Source: Epiperipatus broadwayi
Taxonomy: Eukaryota > Onychophora > Udeonychophora > Euonychophora > Peripatidae
Direction: 5' to 3'
Length of the DNA stretch: 64,000 nucleotides
NCBI GenBank assembly: GCA_028023455.1
Contig: JAQFVV010000050.1
Span: forward strand, 620,001 to 684,000
Positions 45,001-56,950 of this stretch are shown piece after piece. A program made the position numbers and the translations under genes. The number at the start of each line of letters is the position of its first letter. Within the stretch, counting starts at the first letter, position 1. The notes under the pieces were generated by a model. That model saw only the letters and a program-made list of their open reading frames with translations. It ran no database searches and was not told the origin of the DNA.

Positions 45001-47072
45001 TTAAAGTTTAAAATAAAAATAATTATTAATCCATTTAGTAAAATTTATAGAAAATAATCCTTGGTTTTAGTATTTAGGATGATAATTATTAAATCATAAT
45101 ATTAATTAATCCCATGAAGCTTCTTAATCTTCTCTACCAATATTCTCTGCGTATCCGATGCATCAATCCATCTAATTTAACTTTAAAAATATTCGATAAA
45201 CTTTTAAGTACTATTTGTATTTCCATGGATCCATCTTTTATTCAACTATGTGTTCACTTTTTTATATATGTTTCCTTCTTGATACATTTAAACTTTCGTT
45301 TGGTATTTTTTATAAATCTCTTTTAAAAATAAAAAAAAACTTCAAGTACTTTTAAACAAATCTTTTCTAAATACATTTTAAATAATTCTAAGACCGGATA
45401 TTTTAATATCAAAAACGCTTCTGTAACATATTCTCCTGGGTTCTTTCTTTAATTCTTGAAAATATTTTTTAAAAATGTTACCTTCAGAAAGGATATAACA
45501 TTTTACTCCTTTGAATATAATATTATATAAAATAATTCATGAAATATAATTGTCTTATTACTATTTAAAAAATAAATCTTGGATAAGCTTATAAATAATA
45601 TGTTTCAATACATTTTTTTTTAGACTCCGTATAATGTCCGAGCTGTGGTTTTTTTATGTACCAAAACAGTTCTCCGGTGAAGTATTAATAAAGCTGTATC
45701 AATAAATATTTCAAATATTTTTTCAGCATTACAACTTATATCCATTTTATTTCATAGTATATCCATCCTTTATTGCGAAGTTTAGGTTAAATTTTTAGAT
45801 AAAATACGACTGGTAAGTACTTTAAAAATTAGAAAATCATTTCCACGAAGTTTCTAAATTATTATATTTTAAAACTCTCTTTTGCAAAAATACTTTTAAA
45901 AATTATCAATTAGTTTTTTTGCAAATAAAACGATAAGAAAGTACTAAAAAAAAAAATTGACTAAAATAAAAAATTTAAAAAATAAATACTATCTCTTTGA
46001 TAGTTATAATTTACCTTTCTCCGGTTTCAATACATTATTAATCTCCCCCGATAACCCCGTGCAAATCATATTTATAGTCTGTAAGAATACCTATTCCTAT
46101 TGGTTAATTCTTACTTTAGCTTGAGAACAAATTTACATATTTTTAGTTTATAGTAGAATTGAATTTCAAAATTAGAAATTATGACGTAATGAACTTAAAA
46201 TATTATTTAAAATACCACTTTTAATTCAATTATAACTTTATTTAAATTATTTAATCTTTTAAAATAACTTTTAAAATAACATTTAATAACTTATTCCATT
46301 TCTTAATATTCAATTTATCTATTTTTATTTAAATAAAATATTTAATTTTTATATTAACTGTATTCGTCTTTATTACATTATTTAAAACATTACATATGAT
46401 AGTTAACTTAATATTTATTATTATTTGCTTTTATGATAGGCAATAATTCTATCCAATTCTATAATATAACTTTTAAAATATTTTAAACTTTGTTACTTTA
46501 AATACAAACAAGCATGTGTGTGAAAGTATTAGTATACAAGTCACATGATTAATAACTTTGACAGACGATTTTCAATCTATTTCTCTGCCTAGATTTATAA
46601 AATTGATACACTTATTATATTATATAATATAATTATAAAATTTGGAAGAACAATTTAGAAAATATAGAATTAAATACAATTCTCACCATCATAAAGTTTA
46701 TTTTTAAAATGTACGATATTAATTTTTGCTTATTAAATATGACTTTATAAATTTAAAATATAACATTTATTACTACAAGTTTTAAACTATTAAAATCGAA
46801 CTTATTAAATATACTTTTAATATTTATAGCTGTGTTATTTAATATGGCCAGCTTTTACAACCATATGCAACAATATTTTAAGCTTTACTTAACTACTTTT
46901 AAATGATTCACTATATTTTTATATACTATGTATTTTCTTTAGCTTCAAATTGTACTTTATAACATATAATTGACTTAATACAATTACCATATTAAAAGAA
47001 CATATTCTAAATTTAAAATTTTTAGTAATTGACTGTTATGAACTATTACCGACCTATAGAAAAGGACACAAT
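42067..47072. mobile_element. ~5-kb AT-rich insertion inside R-A, unclassified
   Basis: R-A copy 2 is continuous across the (TA)n/(TG)n tract at 26,379-26,407. Copy 4 is split at that same tract by this segment, so it was inserted there. It is extremely AT-rich and has no frame over 80 codons. On the minus strand a CCAAT (46,103-46,099) lies 22 bases upstream of TATAAATAT (46,076-46,068). AATAAA (43,022-43,017) lies ~3 kb downstream. Its minus-strand start is TGTGTCC and no matching terminal repeats were seen. It may be a long LTR-type unit or an unknown noncoding element. Confidence 0.45.
46068..46103 (-). promoter_or_regulatory. CCAAT and TATA promoter-like pair
   Basis: Minus strand: AACCAATAGG, then TATAAATATG 22 bases later, followed by a locally GC-richer patch (GCACGGGGTTATCGGGGG). 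The spacing is short for a typical pol II core promoter but possible. No transcript or coding exon is evident downstream. Confidence 0.25.
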
Positions 47073-47076
47073 ATAT

Positions 47077-48078
47077 ATATATATATATTTGCATTTTAAG
47101 TAAACCCATTGAGAGGTACTGTAAATCAGTGTCAGAATGTGAATTTTTAAGCAATCATGTAAATCACAATGTGATAGTTTTTTATTGTATGTTAATCAAA
47201 ATTAGAAATATTGTATGTGTATAGTCTTAGTCTAAAGATCTTAACTTCATTTTTTGATAGTGTTATTAATAAACTTCTAATGACTTAATTCTAAATGGTT
47301 TTTAGATCTTATGTATTTCATCATAGCTTGATCACAATTGCAGTTATAGATTTTATATTTTCTGAGCTAGATTTGTTCATAATGGTCTGATATATGGAAA
47401 GAGATATATACTAGTGTTTATGGACATCCAGTGATGATGATGATATTCCCATCAATCTATAATCATCATAATTGGCATAAAATATTCTTTAAAGCACATG
47501 CACTACATATTATTTTAGTTTAGTCATTAGAATTTAAGTTTATAATTGGCCACTACATTAAGGTACTAAATGGCCAGAGAATTGATGATGAGCAGCATAT
47601 TTTAATGTCCCAGCATTGTTGTTTAACAACTGTAATATTCTATGAATGAGCAGTTAAGTTGGTGCATTCAAATTACTTATTAAATAAATGCCCCATGATG
47701 GCAAAGGCTCAATAATTAGCCTGGTCTACAATAGACCCTGTTCAAATCCAGTCACAAGATTGACTCTTGATTGATTTTGATTGTTGATCATTCATGATGA
47801 TGGATGATTATTACTTTTGATTAGTACTTTTACTTACTGTTATAATTATAATGTTGATGAATTTATAGGTAATTTTTATTGCTCTAAGGAGTTAACTGAG
47901 CTGTTCTCTCACAGAGATCTCACAATCTCATGCTCTCTTTAATATATACTTTTTTATATATTTTTCCTAATAAACATTATTCATGCTCAGGATTTTGTAT
48001 TTATATTTTGTTAACTTGGGGTTAATGATGATTTTGCCATCACCCCAGGCTCAACTTTATTTACCCATCCCATTTTAA
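47077..48078 (+). repeat. R-A copy 4, third part
   Basis: It resumes at TTGCATTTTAAGTAAACCCATTGAGAGGTACTG and aligns with 26,405-27,385 through GATGAGCAGCATATTTTAATG, AATCCAGTCACAAGATTG and TTTACCCATCCCATTTTAA. Confidence 0.62.
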
Positions 48079-48116
48079 TATATATAAAATTTATTAATGG
48101 TAGACCACAATGTATA

Positions 48117-50030
48117 TATTGTAACAAGTACATTACATGGCACACAATAACATATTGTGTGTGCAGAAATATATATCAAGTTGAAAGAAAAAGTAAAAAT
48201 AAACACAGATAAAAATTGTGTAGATATTTTTCTACATATCCTAAAATAAAATAATCAAATTAAAAGATTAAATAATTTTGAAATTAAAATAGAATTTTAT
48301 TACAAATTAAACAGTTCAAAAATGTCTAAATATATATATATATATTTGTATTTTGAAATTAAAAACAAGTATATTTTCTTATAATGGTAAAAATATTCAT
48401 TGTCTGTTTTAACAATCTTTGTAGATTATACCTTGATAAAATTCAAAGTTCCTTTTGAAAGGATTAAAATTGTCTTAAGATAAGAAAAAACTTTTTAATG
48501 AATATGTTTTTGTCACCTAGCTGATATATAAAAAAGTTGATAAAAGAATTAGTAAAGCACTGAACAATAGTAGTTTTTTGAGAAGAAGTTGGCTAATAAT
48601 GTTTTGTTAGAATTGTCTAATGGTAGTTTTTGGAGAAAGAGTTGGCAATTTTTTTGGAAATGTTGGCACAATTAGTTGGTTTCTGGAGCTATACAAATAG
48701 CTAACATGAATCAGATATAGCTGAATTCAAGACAGTAAATCCAGAAGTGGTCTACTAGTTCACTGTGCTGGAGTTTAGATGTGCTTAAAAGAGGATCCAA
48801 TTTCTTTGTTCTCTATAACTGGCTGGCCTGAAGTTGAAGTGGAGCCAAGTAAATGGCAACAGTAAACTATCTTTCCTGATGATGACAATATCTGGACTAT
48901 ACAATCCTGGACTGTCCCTCACCAAGAGAAATCATCAGTTGATGAATTAGTTATAAATATACTGTGTCTATATACAAAGAACCACAAATAAAAGTATTAC
49001 ATTGTATTTATATAAAGTGCAGCTCATGAGTTATTTTAGTAATTCTTTAAAATGACATTTAAATATATAAGTTAAGGTGCAAGTAATAATTTTGCTTGAA
49101 ATTAAATTAAAAAAAATAAAAGTATAAAGGATTAATAGATGATTCTTTAGTTGAAATGACATTTTTTTGTATAATGAGAACAAAATTCAAATAATTTATT
49201 TAGCAAAAATGACACTTTAAAATCTTTTTTTTTAAATTTAAAAATGTTATAATTAATAACTATCAGTGATAGTGATAAATATGAAGAGAGAATGATAATA
49301 ATTTAAATTTTATTTTGAAAAATCTTTTTAGATTAGAAAATAAAGGGAAAAGAAATATTTAAAATCTGTGTTTTAAATTTAAAGACATTATAATTAATCA
49401 ATCATCAGTCACCGTGGGTTGATGCTAAGATTATATTCTTTAAAATTCATGCAAATTTTATATTAATGTAGTCTCTATTAGAAATTATAGGATCAAATAC
49501 ATTAATGGTACTAAATGGCCAGAACATTGATAATGATCAGCATGTTTTAATATCCCAGCAATATGATTTTTATTATTGTATATTCTATGGACGAACACTT
49601 AAGTTGGGACATCCAAATTAATGGTTAAATAATTGCCCAAGTTGGCATAGGCTAAATAGTTGGCCTGGTCTACATTAGATCCATTTCAAATCTAGTCACA
49701 TGATTGATTATTGATTTATTTTGATTAGTATCTATTCTGATGAATGAGTATTGCTTATACTTATTGATAATGTTGAATGTATGGCTAATTATAAATTGTT
49801 ACTCTAAGGAGTTAACTGAGCTCATCTCTCAGTGATGTCATGATCACTCATGTTATTATATATGCTATTATTTATATATATATTTTGATTTTAAACATTA
49901 TTTTAATATTGCTCTACTATAGCTCATGATTTTATATTTATGTTAATTTTGACCTGGGATTGATTTTCCATCAATTCAAATCACAACAATAAATCCCAAT
50001 GATCCCCATCCTCTTATAATATATATTAAT
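48117..50030 (+). repeat. R-A long interspersed repeat, copy 5
   Basis: It starts TGTAACAAGTACATTACATG only ~40 bp after copy 4 ends, so two R-A units sit head to tail. It runs through AAGTAAAAATAAACACAG, CTGATGATGACAATATC and GATCAGCATGTTTTAATATC to CCCCATCCTCTTATAA. It lacks a middle portion compared with copy 1. No coding content. Confidence 0.62.
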
Positions 50031-51212
50031 TAATTAAATAGAAGTATTTCAGTAATGTTATATTCATTATCAACTTAAGTAACATAGAACCAACTGAAAT
50101 AATGTAGACAAAACAGACATCACATGATTTTTCAAGAACAATATATATCCATATCAGTAGATTGTTTATTTATTATAAAATTTTTAAATTGTTTTATAAA
50201 ACATGCCTCTCTAATTTTTCTCTTTTTATAATGCTTTTCATAATTTAATATTCTTATATAATCTAGTTAAAAGTAAACCTATAATTACAAAATTTTTCAT
50301 AGTCAAATAATAAACTAAAGCAATATTGGACTAATTATTCTTAACATGTTTTACATTATTGTATAGTAGTTACTATTCTTTTAGCCTTTTTTCCAAAACA
50401 CATCTTGATTCCCCAATGTATAACATTTTGCATTGACATATAATTTGATATATATTACTTTTTTGCATTATAAGGTTTCATAGAGAACAGAAAACTTTTT
50501 TAACAACTATATGCTTTAATAAATTTTAAAATTAATTTTTCACAGTGCAATAAAAGTGTAAAGGTAAGTTATTATTATTTATGTAACAGACAGACATTAG
50601 GATAAATATTTTATATTTTTAGCATTATTCATTTAGGCAGAATTTTCCAAACTCTGGGGCAGAGACTTAAAAGTTTGGAAACAACTGATTTAGGATATGA
50701 TTCATTTAAGATACTTCAATTAACTCCCTTCAGAAGATTAATTCATAGTATTTTAGCATTATTATTCAATCAGTTTGCATTGGGAAAAACATAAAATGTG
50801 ATATACATACATTGTAAGGAAAAATAATATAGATACTTAAATCATAAAATACAAAATATTGAACTATTTACTCAAGATCTTGTAAATATAGGACATGATA
50901 AAAAAAAAATTCCACACACAATGAATAAGTTGAATAATAAAGCTAATATCATTAACATATGTAAAAGTAATAAAAAATGGATGTTTATTCATTATCTAAA
51001 TATATTTAGTGATAAATACATATTATTTTATATTTCTCCAAATGTAAACAGTCTGATTAATAATTCTAAAAATGCTATTCTTAAAATGCAAAAAAAGTAA
51101 TATTATATATCAAATTATATGCAAATGGTCATATATGGGGAAATCAATGTGTGTTTTGAAAAAAGACAATAAGACCACCAATTACTATACAAACTATATA
51201 ATATAACATTAA
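50031..51212. other. AT-rich DNA, no feature seen
   Basis: No exon or RNA gene. 51,080-51,180 has GGTCATATATGGGGAAATCAATGTGTG, which weakly resembles the Penelope CGKxYIGES coding region of P1 (1,741-1,800), but the frame is destroyed. Confidence 0.35.
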
Positions 51213-51487
51213 ATCATCTTGGCACTTTATTACTATTTTACAGTGTTTTATTTACCACCTTATTTTACAGTTTTGATTGCCCCAACAATCTTCTTCAGAA
51301 CTTTCTTTTATATCTTCAAAACTCAACTGTTAAATTAAACAAAAAAGGAATTTAGCAGTTGAGTTTTGAACATATAAAAAGATAGTTTTAAAGAAGATTG
51401 CTGGGACAATTGAAACTATACAAGAGGGTGGTAAATAAAGTATTGTGAGACAGTAATAAATTGCATAAATGATTTAATATTATTAAC
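51213..51487. mobile_element. Penelope-type palindrome, same family as 11.2 kb
   Basis: Arms of ~125 bp (left 51,213-51,340, right 51,352-51,487) fold on a short loop. Each arm contains the decayed hammerhead block, best on the right as GAAGATTGCTGGGACAATTGAAACTATA. The upstream 51,050-51,180 sequence may be the eroded coding part of the same element. Confidence 0.6.
51370..51425 (+). ncRNA. Hammerhead-like motif in a palindrome arm
   Basis: TTAAAGAAG (decayed CTGAAGAAG), then stem II GATTG/CAATT with loop CTGGGA, then GAAACTATA. The opposite arm, read as its complement, retains CTGAAGAAGATTG. Compare GACTG/CAGTC at 15.3 kb for the compensatory change. Confidence 0.42.
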
Positions 51488-51895
51488 ATTTGGCAATGCA
51501 ATAAAAAGATTAGTTATTATAATATGCAAACTATTATACATTCATATAAAAAATGCTAAGACTAATTAGTCCAACATTGCCTCAGTTTTTTTTTTTTTGA
51601 CAATTAAAAATGTTGCAATATTAAATGAAGAAATACATAAAAAATAAAAAAAATTTAAAAGAAGCAATCGTCATATATCAATTTAAAAATCGTATAATAA
51701 ATATACAATCTGTTAATACTGATATACAAAATTCTTGAGAAATCACATGATATCTGATCTTTTTTTAACTACACTACCTCAGTTGGGTCTACTTAGTTCA
51801 GTTGATAATGATTAATAATTATTATAAAAATGAAATTATAAAAATGATTAATAATTGAAAAGTATTTTTGTTTAATATATATATATATATAACGA

Positions 51896-51929
<34 letters not shown>

Positions 51930-52193
51930 CTACCATTAGAATAATTTAAAATTTAGGTGTGATATATTTTAATGGGTAACTTGGTATTACATATATATAT
52001 ATAAATTACAATTAATGATGAATAATAAAGGTGGCTCAATTTTTATAAAAATATATTTCATGTTGTCACCAAAGGCAATTTTTTTTTTTTTATAGAAGAT
52101 ATTACTAAATTAGATATAAACATAAAATTGATAATAAAAAAGAAAAGTTAACTTATTCAGATATTATGATAATCGAATCATATAAATGTAAAA
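51488..52193. other. AT-rich DNA with TA microsatellites
   Basis: (TA)n tracts at 51,875-51,891 and 51,899-51,926; nothing else was recognised. Confidence 0.45.
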
Positions 52194-52334
52194 TAAAAAC
52201 ATCTATTTTTTTTTTTTCCATATGTCATGGCGTCGGCCGAGACGCGTACCCACAACCATCTGCAACCAAGTACTTGCTTGCATGGCGGCTGCGATACCTC
52301 TCGGCTAACAACGCAAGACTAAAAACATCTATTT
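52194..52334 (-). mobile_element. S1 tRNA-derived SINE with target duplication
   Basis: A perfect 15-bp target duplication TAAAAACATCTATTT flanks the insert (52,194-52,208 and 52,320-52,334). On the minus strand the ~102-bp body starts GTCTTGCGTTG and has TTAGCCGAGAGGTATCGC (A-box-like, as in tRNA-Leu/Ser). It later has GTGGGTACGCGTCTC at the B-box place, ends CCATGACATATGG, and is followed by A12. It is much more GC-rich than its surroundings. A single copy lies in this window. Confidence 0.75.
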
Positions 52335-52779
52335 AAAACTAATATTGATAATAATATACAGTGTAATTAATTGGTACTAAGAGTAAAAATACAAAATAAA
52401 TACTATAAATTCAAAAGTATATAGGGCTATAAATTATTAATCAAATACAGAGGATAGTGATAAACACATACACACAATAATTAAAGAATTTAAAAATATT
52501 AATTATCTAAAAAAATAATAAAAAATGTATAAAGTTATGAAAAAATAAAATTAATAATGATAATAAAAATAATAACACTAAAAAATATGCAGAAACTAAT
52601 TAAATACATGGGTGTAAAAACTTATAGCTACAATATAGTCCAAATATATAATATTAATAAAATTGAGAAAAAGTTTAACAATATAATAGACTTTAAAATA
52701 ATAAATAATAAAAAGAAAAATATATATTTAATATACTACCCAGTGAATATACTAAAAATATAGAAAATGTTGGATAAAA
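52335..52779. other. AT-rich DNA, no feature seen
   Basis: A 68-codon lysine/asparagine/isoleucine-rich frame at 52,557-52,763 reflects base composition; no family was recognised. Confidence 0.45.
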
Positions 52780-53415
52780 TATATCAGCACAAAATGTGTG
52801 TATTGGAGATTATTTATCTCGCTCATTTTGTGTGGTCATGTGTATTGACTGCATGAATTAGAATCAATAAGCTGAAGGGTGCTTGAAAATCTTTATTCAA
52901 ATCTCCACAATTACATCTAATTTCTAAGTATATTAAATTTTATTTGTATTTTAATATTACAGATTCAGCCAGTATCCTGCCCATCCCTCTTCTGTGTATC
53001 TAAAAAGGAAAAAGTCCTATACACGAGGGGTCAGAGTGACTTAAAGTCAACATGGGCATTACAATAATATTGGCATTAGCAAAGAATTTGGGAATTCTAT
53101 CATCAGATTTTCAATGGTATGGATGGCTTAAGAGTTGGAGGGTGAAGTAGATTGAACCCTGTCCATTAAAGTTTGAAGATTTGCTATCTTAATATAAAGC
53201 AAGCACTGATTATATATGTGTAGGAGATTATGATCTGGATCAAATGATGAGTGCTGGTTCACCAGGAAATATGTACATTGGAGATCATTTACCTTATTCA
53301 CATGTATGTGGTCATGTGTATTGGTTGTATAAGACGAAGTGGATGACTGAAGATAGCTTGAAAGTCTGGGTTCAAATCCTCTCTAATTACAAATGCAATT
53401 ATGTAGATAAGATGA
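52780..53415 (+). repeat. H2 hammerhead-bearing repeat, 475-bp-period dimer
   Basis: The block TATTGGAGATTATTTATC (52,801) recurs as CATTGGAGATCATTTACC (53,276), exactly 475 bases apart. The B-box-like TTCAAATC blocks (52,896 and 53,371) have the same spacing. The predicted cleavage sites (after 52,802 and after 53,277) therefore bound one complete unit, 52,803-53,277, with a partial second unit after it. Hammerhead-bounded tandem units are the genomic form of animal retrozymes. The second tail reads TCTGGGTTCAAATCCTCTC, a good pol III B-box match. Confidence 0.65.
53225..53292 (+). ncRNA. Hammerhead ribozyme, H2 family, decayed copy
   Basis: Outer stem ATGATC/GATCAT is perfect. The core reads ATGATGA (C3 changed to A). 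Stem II GTGCT faces ACCAG and has lost pairs. GAAATATGTACA precedes TTGG. It shows the family position but is probably inactive. Confidence 0.5.
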
Positions 53416-53737
53416 AGAGTTCATTTTCTACAAAATTTAATCCAACACAAATATGATTAAAAGTCACATAGTTGTTTACAATAAATAGAATAGAGCATAA
53501 ATTTGAAAAGGAAAAAAAAAGAATAATTAAAGAGACTGAATATAAATAAATATTCAATTTTGAAGACGTTATTTCATATAAGATATTACTTTTTATTAAT
53601 TAAATATATAATTGTAGAATGTAATAGTTACAAAAATATTCCCACAGAGAATTTGTATATACTGCAATAGTTGTAAAATTTAAAAAAGTCAGTTACAAAA
53701 TTTGGAGAGTAAAGAGATTTGTGATAATGGTATTTTG
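53416..53737. other. AT-rich DNA, no feature seen
   Basis: Nothing was recognised. Confidence 0.4.
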
Positions 53738-53855
53738 GTTATATATTAGACTATTTCCATCATCTAATATTATGTATTGACTGTTTTTAGAAAAAAATTA
53801 ACTCTATTTAAATTTCCCAATTACATTTAACTGTTAGTAATACTACATTGCTGCA
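53738..53855 (-). repeat. Single arm of a P3/P4-type Penelope palindrome
   Basis: GACTATTTCCATCATCTAATATTATGTATTGACTG, AACTCTATTTAAAT and ACATTTAACTGTTAGTAATA match the left arms at 62,210-62,310 and 63,150-63,250. No opposing arm follows; R-B starts directly after it. Confidence 0.55.
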
Positions 53856-54010
53856 GAAAGGAGTTTGTTATTAACTGAAAGGAGACCCTTTGATTCCTTT
53901 TGGAGGCCTTAAAGGAAGGTGCAGGATGAATTCCTAATGTCCACTTCATATGTTCTTGTTGTTGCATCTATTACTAATATGTGATTATTTATATAGTATA
54001 TGAACATGGA
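53856..54010 (+). repeat. R-B interspersed repeat, copy 2
   Basis: It aligns with the minus strand of 6,325-6,490 (CTGCAGAAAGGAGTTTG, GGAGACCCTTTGATTCC, TTGGAGGCCTTAAAGGAA, CCTAATGTCCACT). Confidence 0.6.
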
Positions 54011-54299
54011 TGGGCTGCATGCCAACACTCATGAGCCAGTGCAGTGAGTTTATTGGCTTCATACCTCTGAGTTTAAGATCAAGAAACACCATGGTCTTTC
54101 TTCTCAGTTTCCTGATAAGGCAGAATGAATGTATATGTAAATGATAAATATTTTTCCAATAGATATATACAATCATGACAGACAAAAATAAATCATGGCC
54201 CTTATTCCCAGGAGGCTGTAACATCACCAACCAAGGCAGCGGGTGCTGGCCGAAGGCAGAGAGTGCTAAGAATCTCATGACTGTGAACCCAGGCTGCCA
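54011..54299. other. Mixed-composition stretch before the RTE element
   Basis: It contains GGCAGCGGGTGCTGGCC and GACTGTGAACCCAGGCTGCC just before the endonuclease frame, so the last ~100 bases may be RTE 5' leader. No other match was found. Confidence 0.35.
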
Positions 54300-54379
54300 T
54301 TTAATGATAACTTTTTACTTTCAAGTGAAAGAAGATTGCAAGAATTAGAATAACTGTCTTGTATTAAATGGGACATTAT

Positions 54380-54797
54380 TGGACTTTGTGAAGTTAGAAG
54401 AAAAGGTGAAGAGACAATTGATTTAAAAAGTGGACATGTACTCTACTATAAAAGCAAAAATATTGGAAATACAAGTAAAATAGGATGCATTATAAATAAA
54501 AAGTGGATGAATAACATTGTGGAGATTGATGGTGTATCAAACAGAGTGGCAAGATTTACTATACAACTTAATAGCAGATATCAAATGCAGATAATTCAGG
54601 TTTATGACCCAACAAGTTCTCATAGTGATAAATGACCCAACAAGTTCTCATAGTGATAAAGTAGTAAAAGATTTTTATAAGGATGTACAAAAGGCTTTAA
54701 TGCTAGAATTGATAAAAAATTGAAAGATGAGAGTATTGTAAATAATTTTGGTTATGGTAATAGAAATGAGAAAGGACATAGACTTGGGGAGTTTGCA

Positions 54798-54832
<35 letters not shown>

Positions 54833-55791
54833 TCATATATATAAATATATATTTATATATAAAATAAATAAAAATATCAATTATAATTATATATATATAA
54901 TGAATTCTTTTTTTGAGAAAAATGTTAAAAAGAAATGAACATGGAAACATCCAAATGAAGATATAGCAGAATTGCATTACATTTTGACTAACAGAAAATA
55001 CATATTTCAAGATTGTAATGTTCTTAATAAATTTAACACAGGATGCGATCATCAATTAGTAAGATGTAAGATACATCTTAATGCAAAACTACAGAGACAA
55101 AAATTATTAAGAAAAACAATATTTACAGTTGATATTCCTAATCTTCAGAAACATTCTAATAAATTTAAATTAGAACTGTCAAATCAGTTTCAAGTATTAG
55201 TACATTTTGAACATGATTCAGATTTGAATGAAATTAATAAGAAAATAACTGACACACTTTTAAAAACTGCAACAGAGAAAGCTGTTAGAATAAAGCAGCA
55301 ATTGACCAATAAAATTTCTACTGAGACTAGAGAATTTATGAAGAAAAGGAGGAATATGACCATATACAAAAATGATGCAATTAAAAAGGATTGAATACCT
55401 CAAATTTTGTAAAATGGTGTGGAAAAAAGTTGAAAATTATATAAGAAAGTATAATTGTGAACTAGCAAAGAAAGCTGTAGAAGAGAATAAAAGTCTCAAG
55501 AGTGTAAAACAACATTTTGGTAGTTGTAGGAAATTTATATCTGCAATAAGAAAAAAAGATGAAATTATTACTAAAAAGAGAGATGACATCATGAAATGGG
55601 TAGAAGACTTCTATCAAGAATTATATAGTAATAAAGAACAAGTGCCTCCTATACCTATTATATCTTCCGAATTACCCAGAATTTTAAATGAAGAAGTGAG
55701 AGATGCAATTAAATGTATGAAGAAAGGAAAGGCTCCAGGTAATGATGAAATTATAATTGATATATTAAAAGAAGCAGGTAAAAAAATATAA
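54380..55791 (+). pseudogene. RTE-like endonuclease and linker remnant
   Basis: 54,385-54,630 encodes the N-terminal endonuclease with the catalytic-Glu motif GLCEVRRKG and QVYDPTSS. A central part is missing. 54,720-54,800 resumes (VNNFGYGNRNEKGHRLGEFA), is then split by (TA)n at 54,800-54,829, and ends with WKHPNEDIAELHYIL and NTGCDHQLVRCKIHLN (the Asp-His motif). The linker (54,972-55,394, then 55,372-55,791 in another frame) runs to KCMKKGKAPGNDEI, the first RT block. Confidence 0.72.
54800..54829 (+). repeat. (TA)n microsatellite within RTE coding sequence
   Basis: 15 TA units, followed by further TATATAAATA variants to ~54,860, lie inside the endonuclease region where the source element encoded a few residues before the WKHPN block. 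Confidence 0.9.
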
Positions 55792-55803
55792 TTTTTTTTT
55801 AGC

Positions 55804-56950
55804 AAAGTTATATACCAAATGTTTAAATGATAAAGATGTACCAGATAAATGGAAGAATGCAGTATTAATATTAATATTTAAAAAAGGTGTTAAAGAAGAT
55901 ATTAGAAATTACAGACCTATACAGTTTTATACAAAATTTTTACCAAGATAATTACAACTCGTCTACAGAGAACTTTGGATTTCCACCAACCAAGAGAACA
56001 AGCTGGATTTAAAAGTGATTTTAGTACAGTAGATCATACCCAGGTATTCAGAGAAGTTATAGAATGGACAAATGAATGTGAGTCACCATTATGCTTTGGA
56101 TTTATAGATTATGAAAAGGCATTTGATTCTATAAACATTTCTTCAATGATTACACTATTGGATCATCAAGGTATAGATCCAGGATATTGTCATATTTTAA
56201 AGACTATTTATAAAAATGCAACAGCAACAATTAGATTATATAATGATACTAGGAAAGTCAACATTGAGAAGGGTGTAAGACAAGGTGACTCCATATTTCC
56301 AAAACTTTATACAGCAGAGCTGCAAGAAGTATTTTGTGGATTAAAATGGGAAGCTAAATGAGTGAAAATAAATGGAGATTATTTAAGTCATTTAGATTTT
56401 GCAGATGATGTAGTCGTTTTTGCAAATAATGCTTTAGAGCTGCAGGAAATGTTGCAGGAGTTATCGATGAAAGTAGGAAAGTAGGACAAAAGATAAATGT
56501 TAAAAAGACTAAAGTAATATACAATGGATTTTCTCAAAATATGAAAATAAAGATTGATTATGACGAGTTAGAAGAAGTTAACAGCTACAAATACCTTGAT
56601 CAGATTATTAATGCAGATGGAAACATAATGGATGAAATTAATTATAGAATTAAACTTGGTCGGCATGCTTTTGGTAGAAATAACTTGATACTAAAAGGAA
56701 ATATACCTATGTATTTGAAAAGGAAGGTTTTTAATAAATGTTTTTTACCAGTTTTTACTTATGGATCTGAGACTTGAACACTTAATAGAAGAGCAATACG
56801 GGGACTTCAGACCACTCAAGGAACTATGGAAAGATGCACGTTAGGAGTAACAGGAAGAGATCGAAAACGCAATATATGGGTAAGAGAACAAACAGGTGTT
56901 ACTGACCTCATTGAAAAAATTAAAAAACTAAAGTGGAGTTGGGCTGAATA
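55804..56950 (+). pseudogene. RTE-like reverse transcriptase remnant
   Basis: 55,975-56,361 has HQPREQAGFKSDFSTVDH, IDYEKAFDSINIS (motif A) and KGVRQGDSIFPKL (motif B). A stop follows at 56,359-56,361, then motif C HLDFADDVVVFANN at 56,385-56,430 with both aspartates. 56,541-56,777 carries EVNSYKYLDQII and GRNNLILKGNIPMYLKRK. A TGA replaces Trp in the SET(W)TLNRRA motif at 56,777. More intact in catalytic residues than the 3-kb copy but still unable to make a protein. Confidence 0.78.

Noticed and set aside
52218-52319. Functional tRNA gene in the S1 insert
   Set aside because: The B box is degenerate, the acceptor stem does not close, and a poly(A) tail with target duplication shows a SINE.
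54675-55055. 126-codon minus-strand Ile/Tyr-rich frame
   Set aside because: It is the antisense shadow of the RTE-like endonuclease region and its TA tract.
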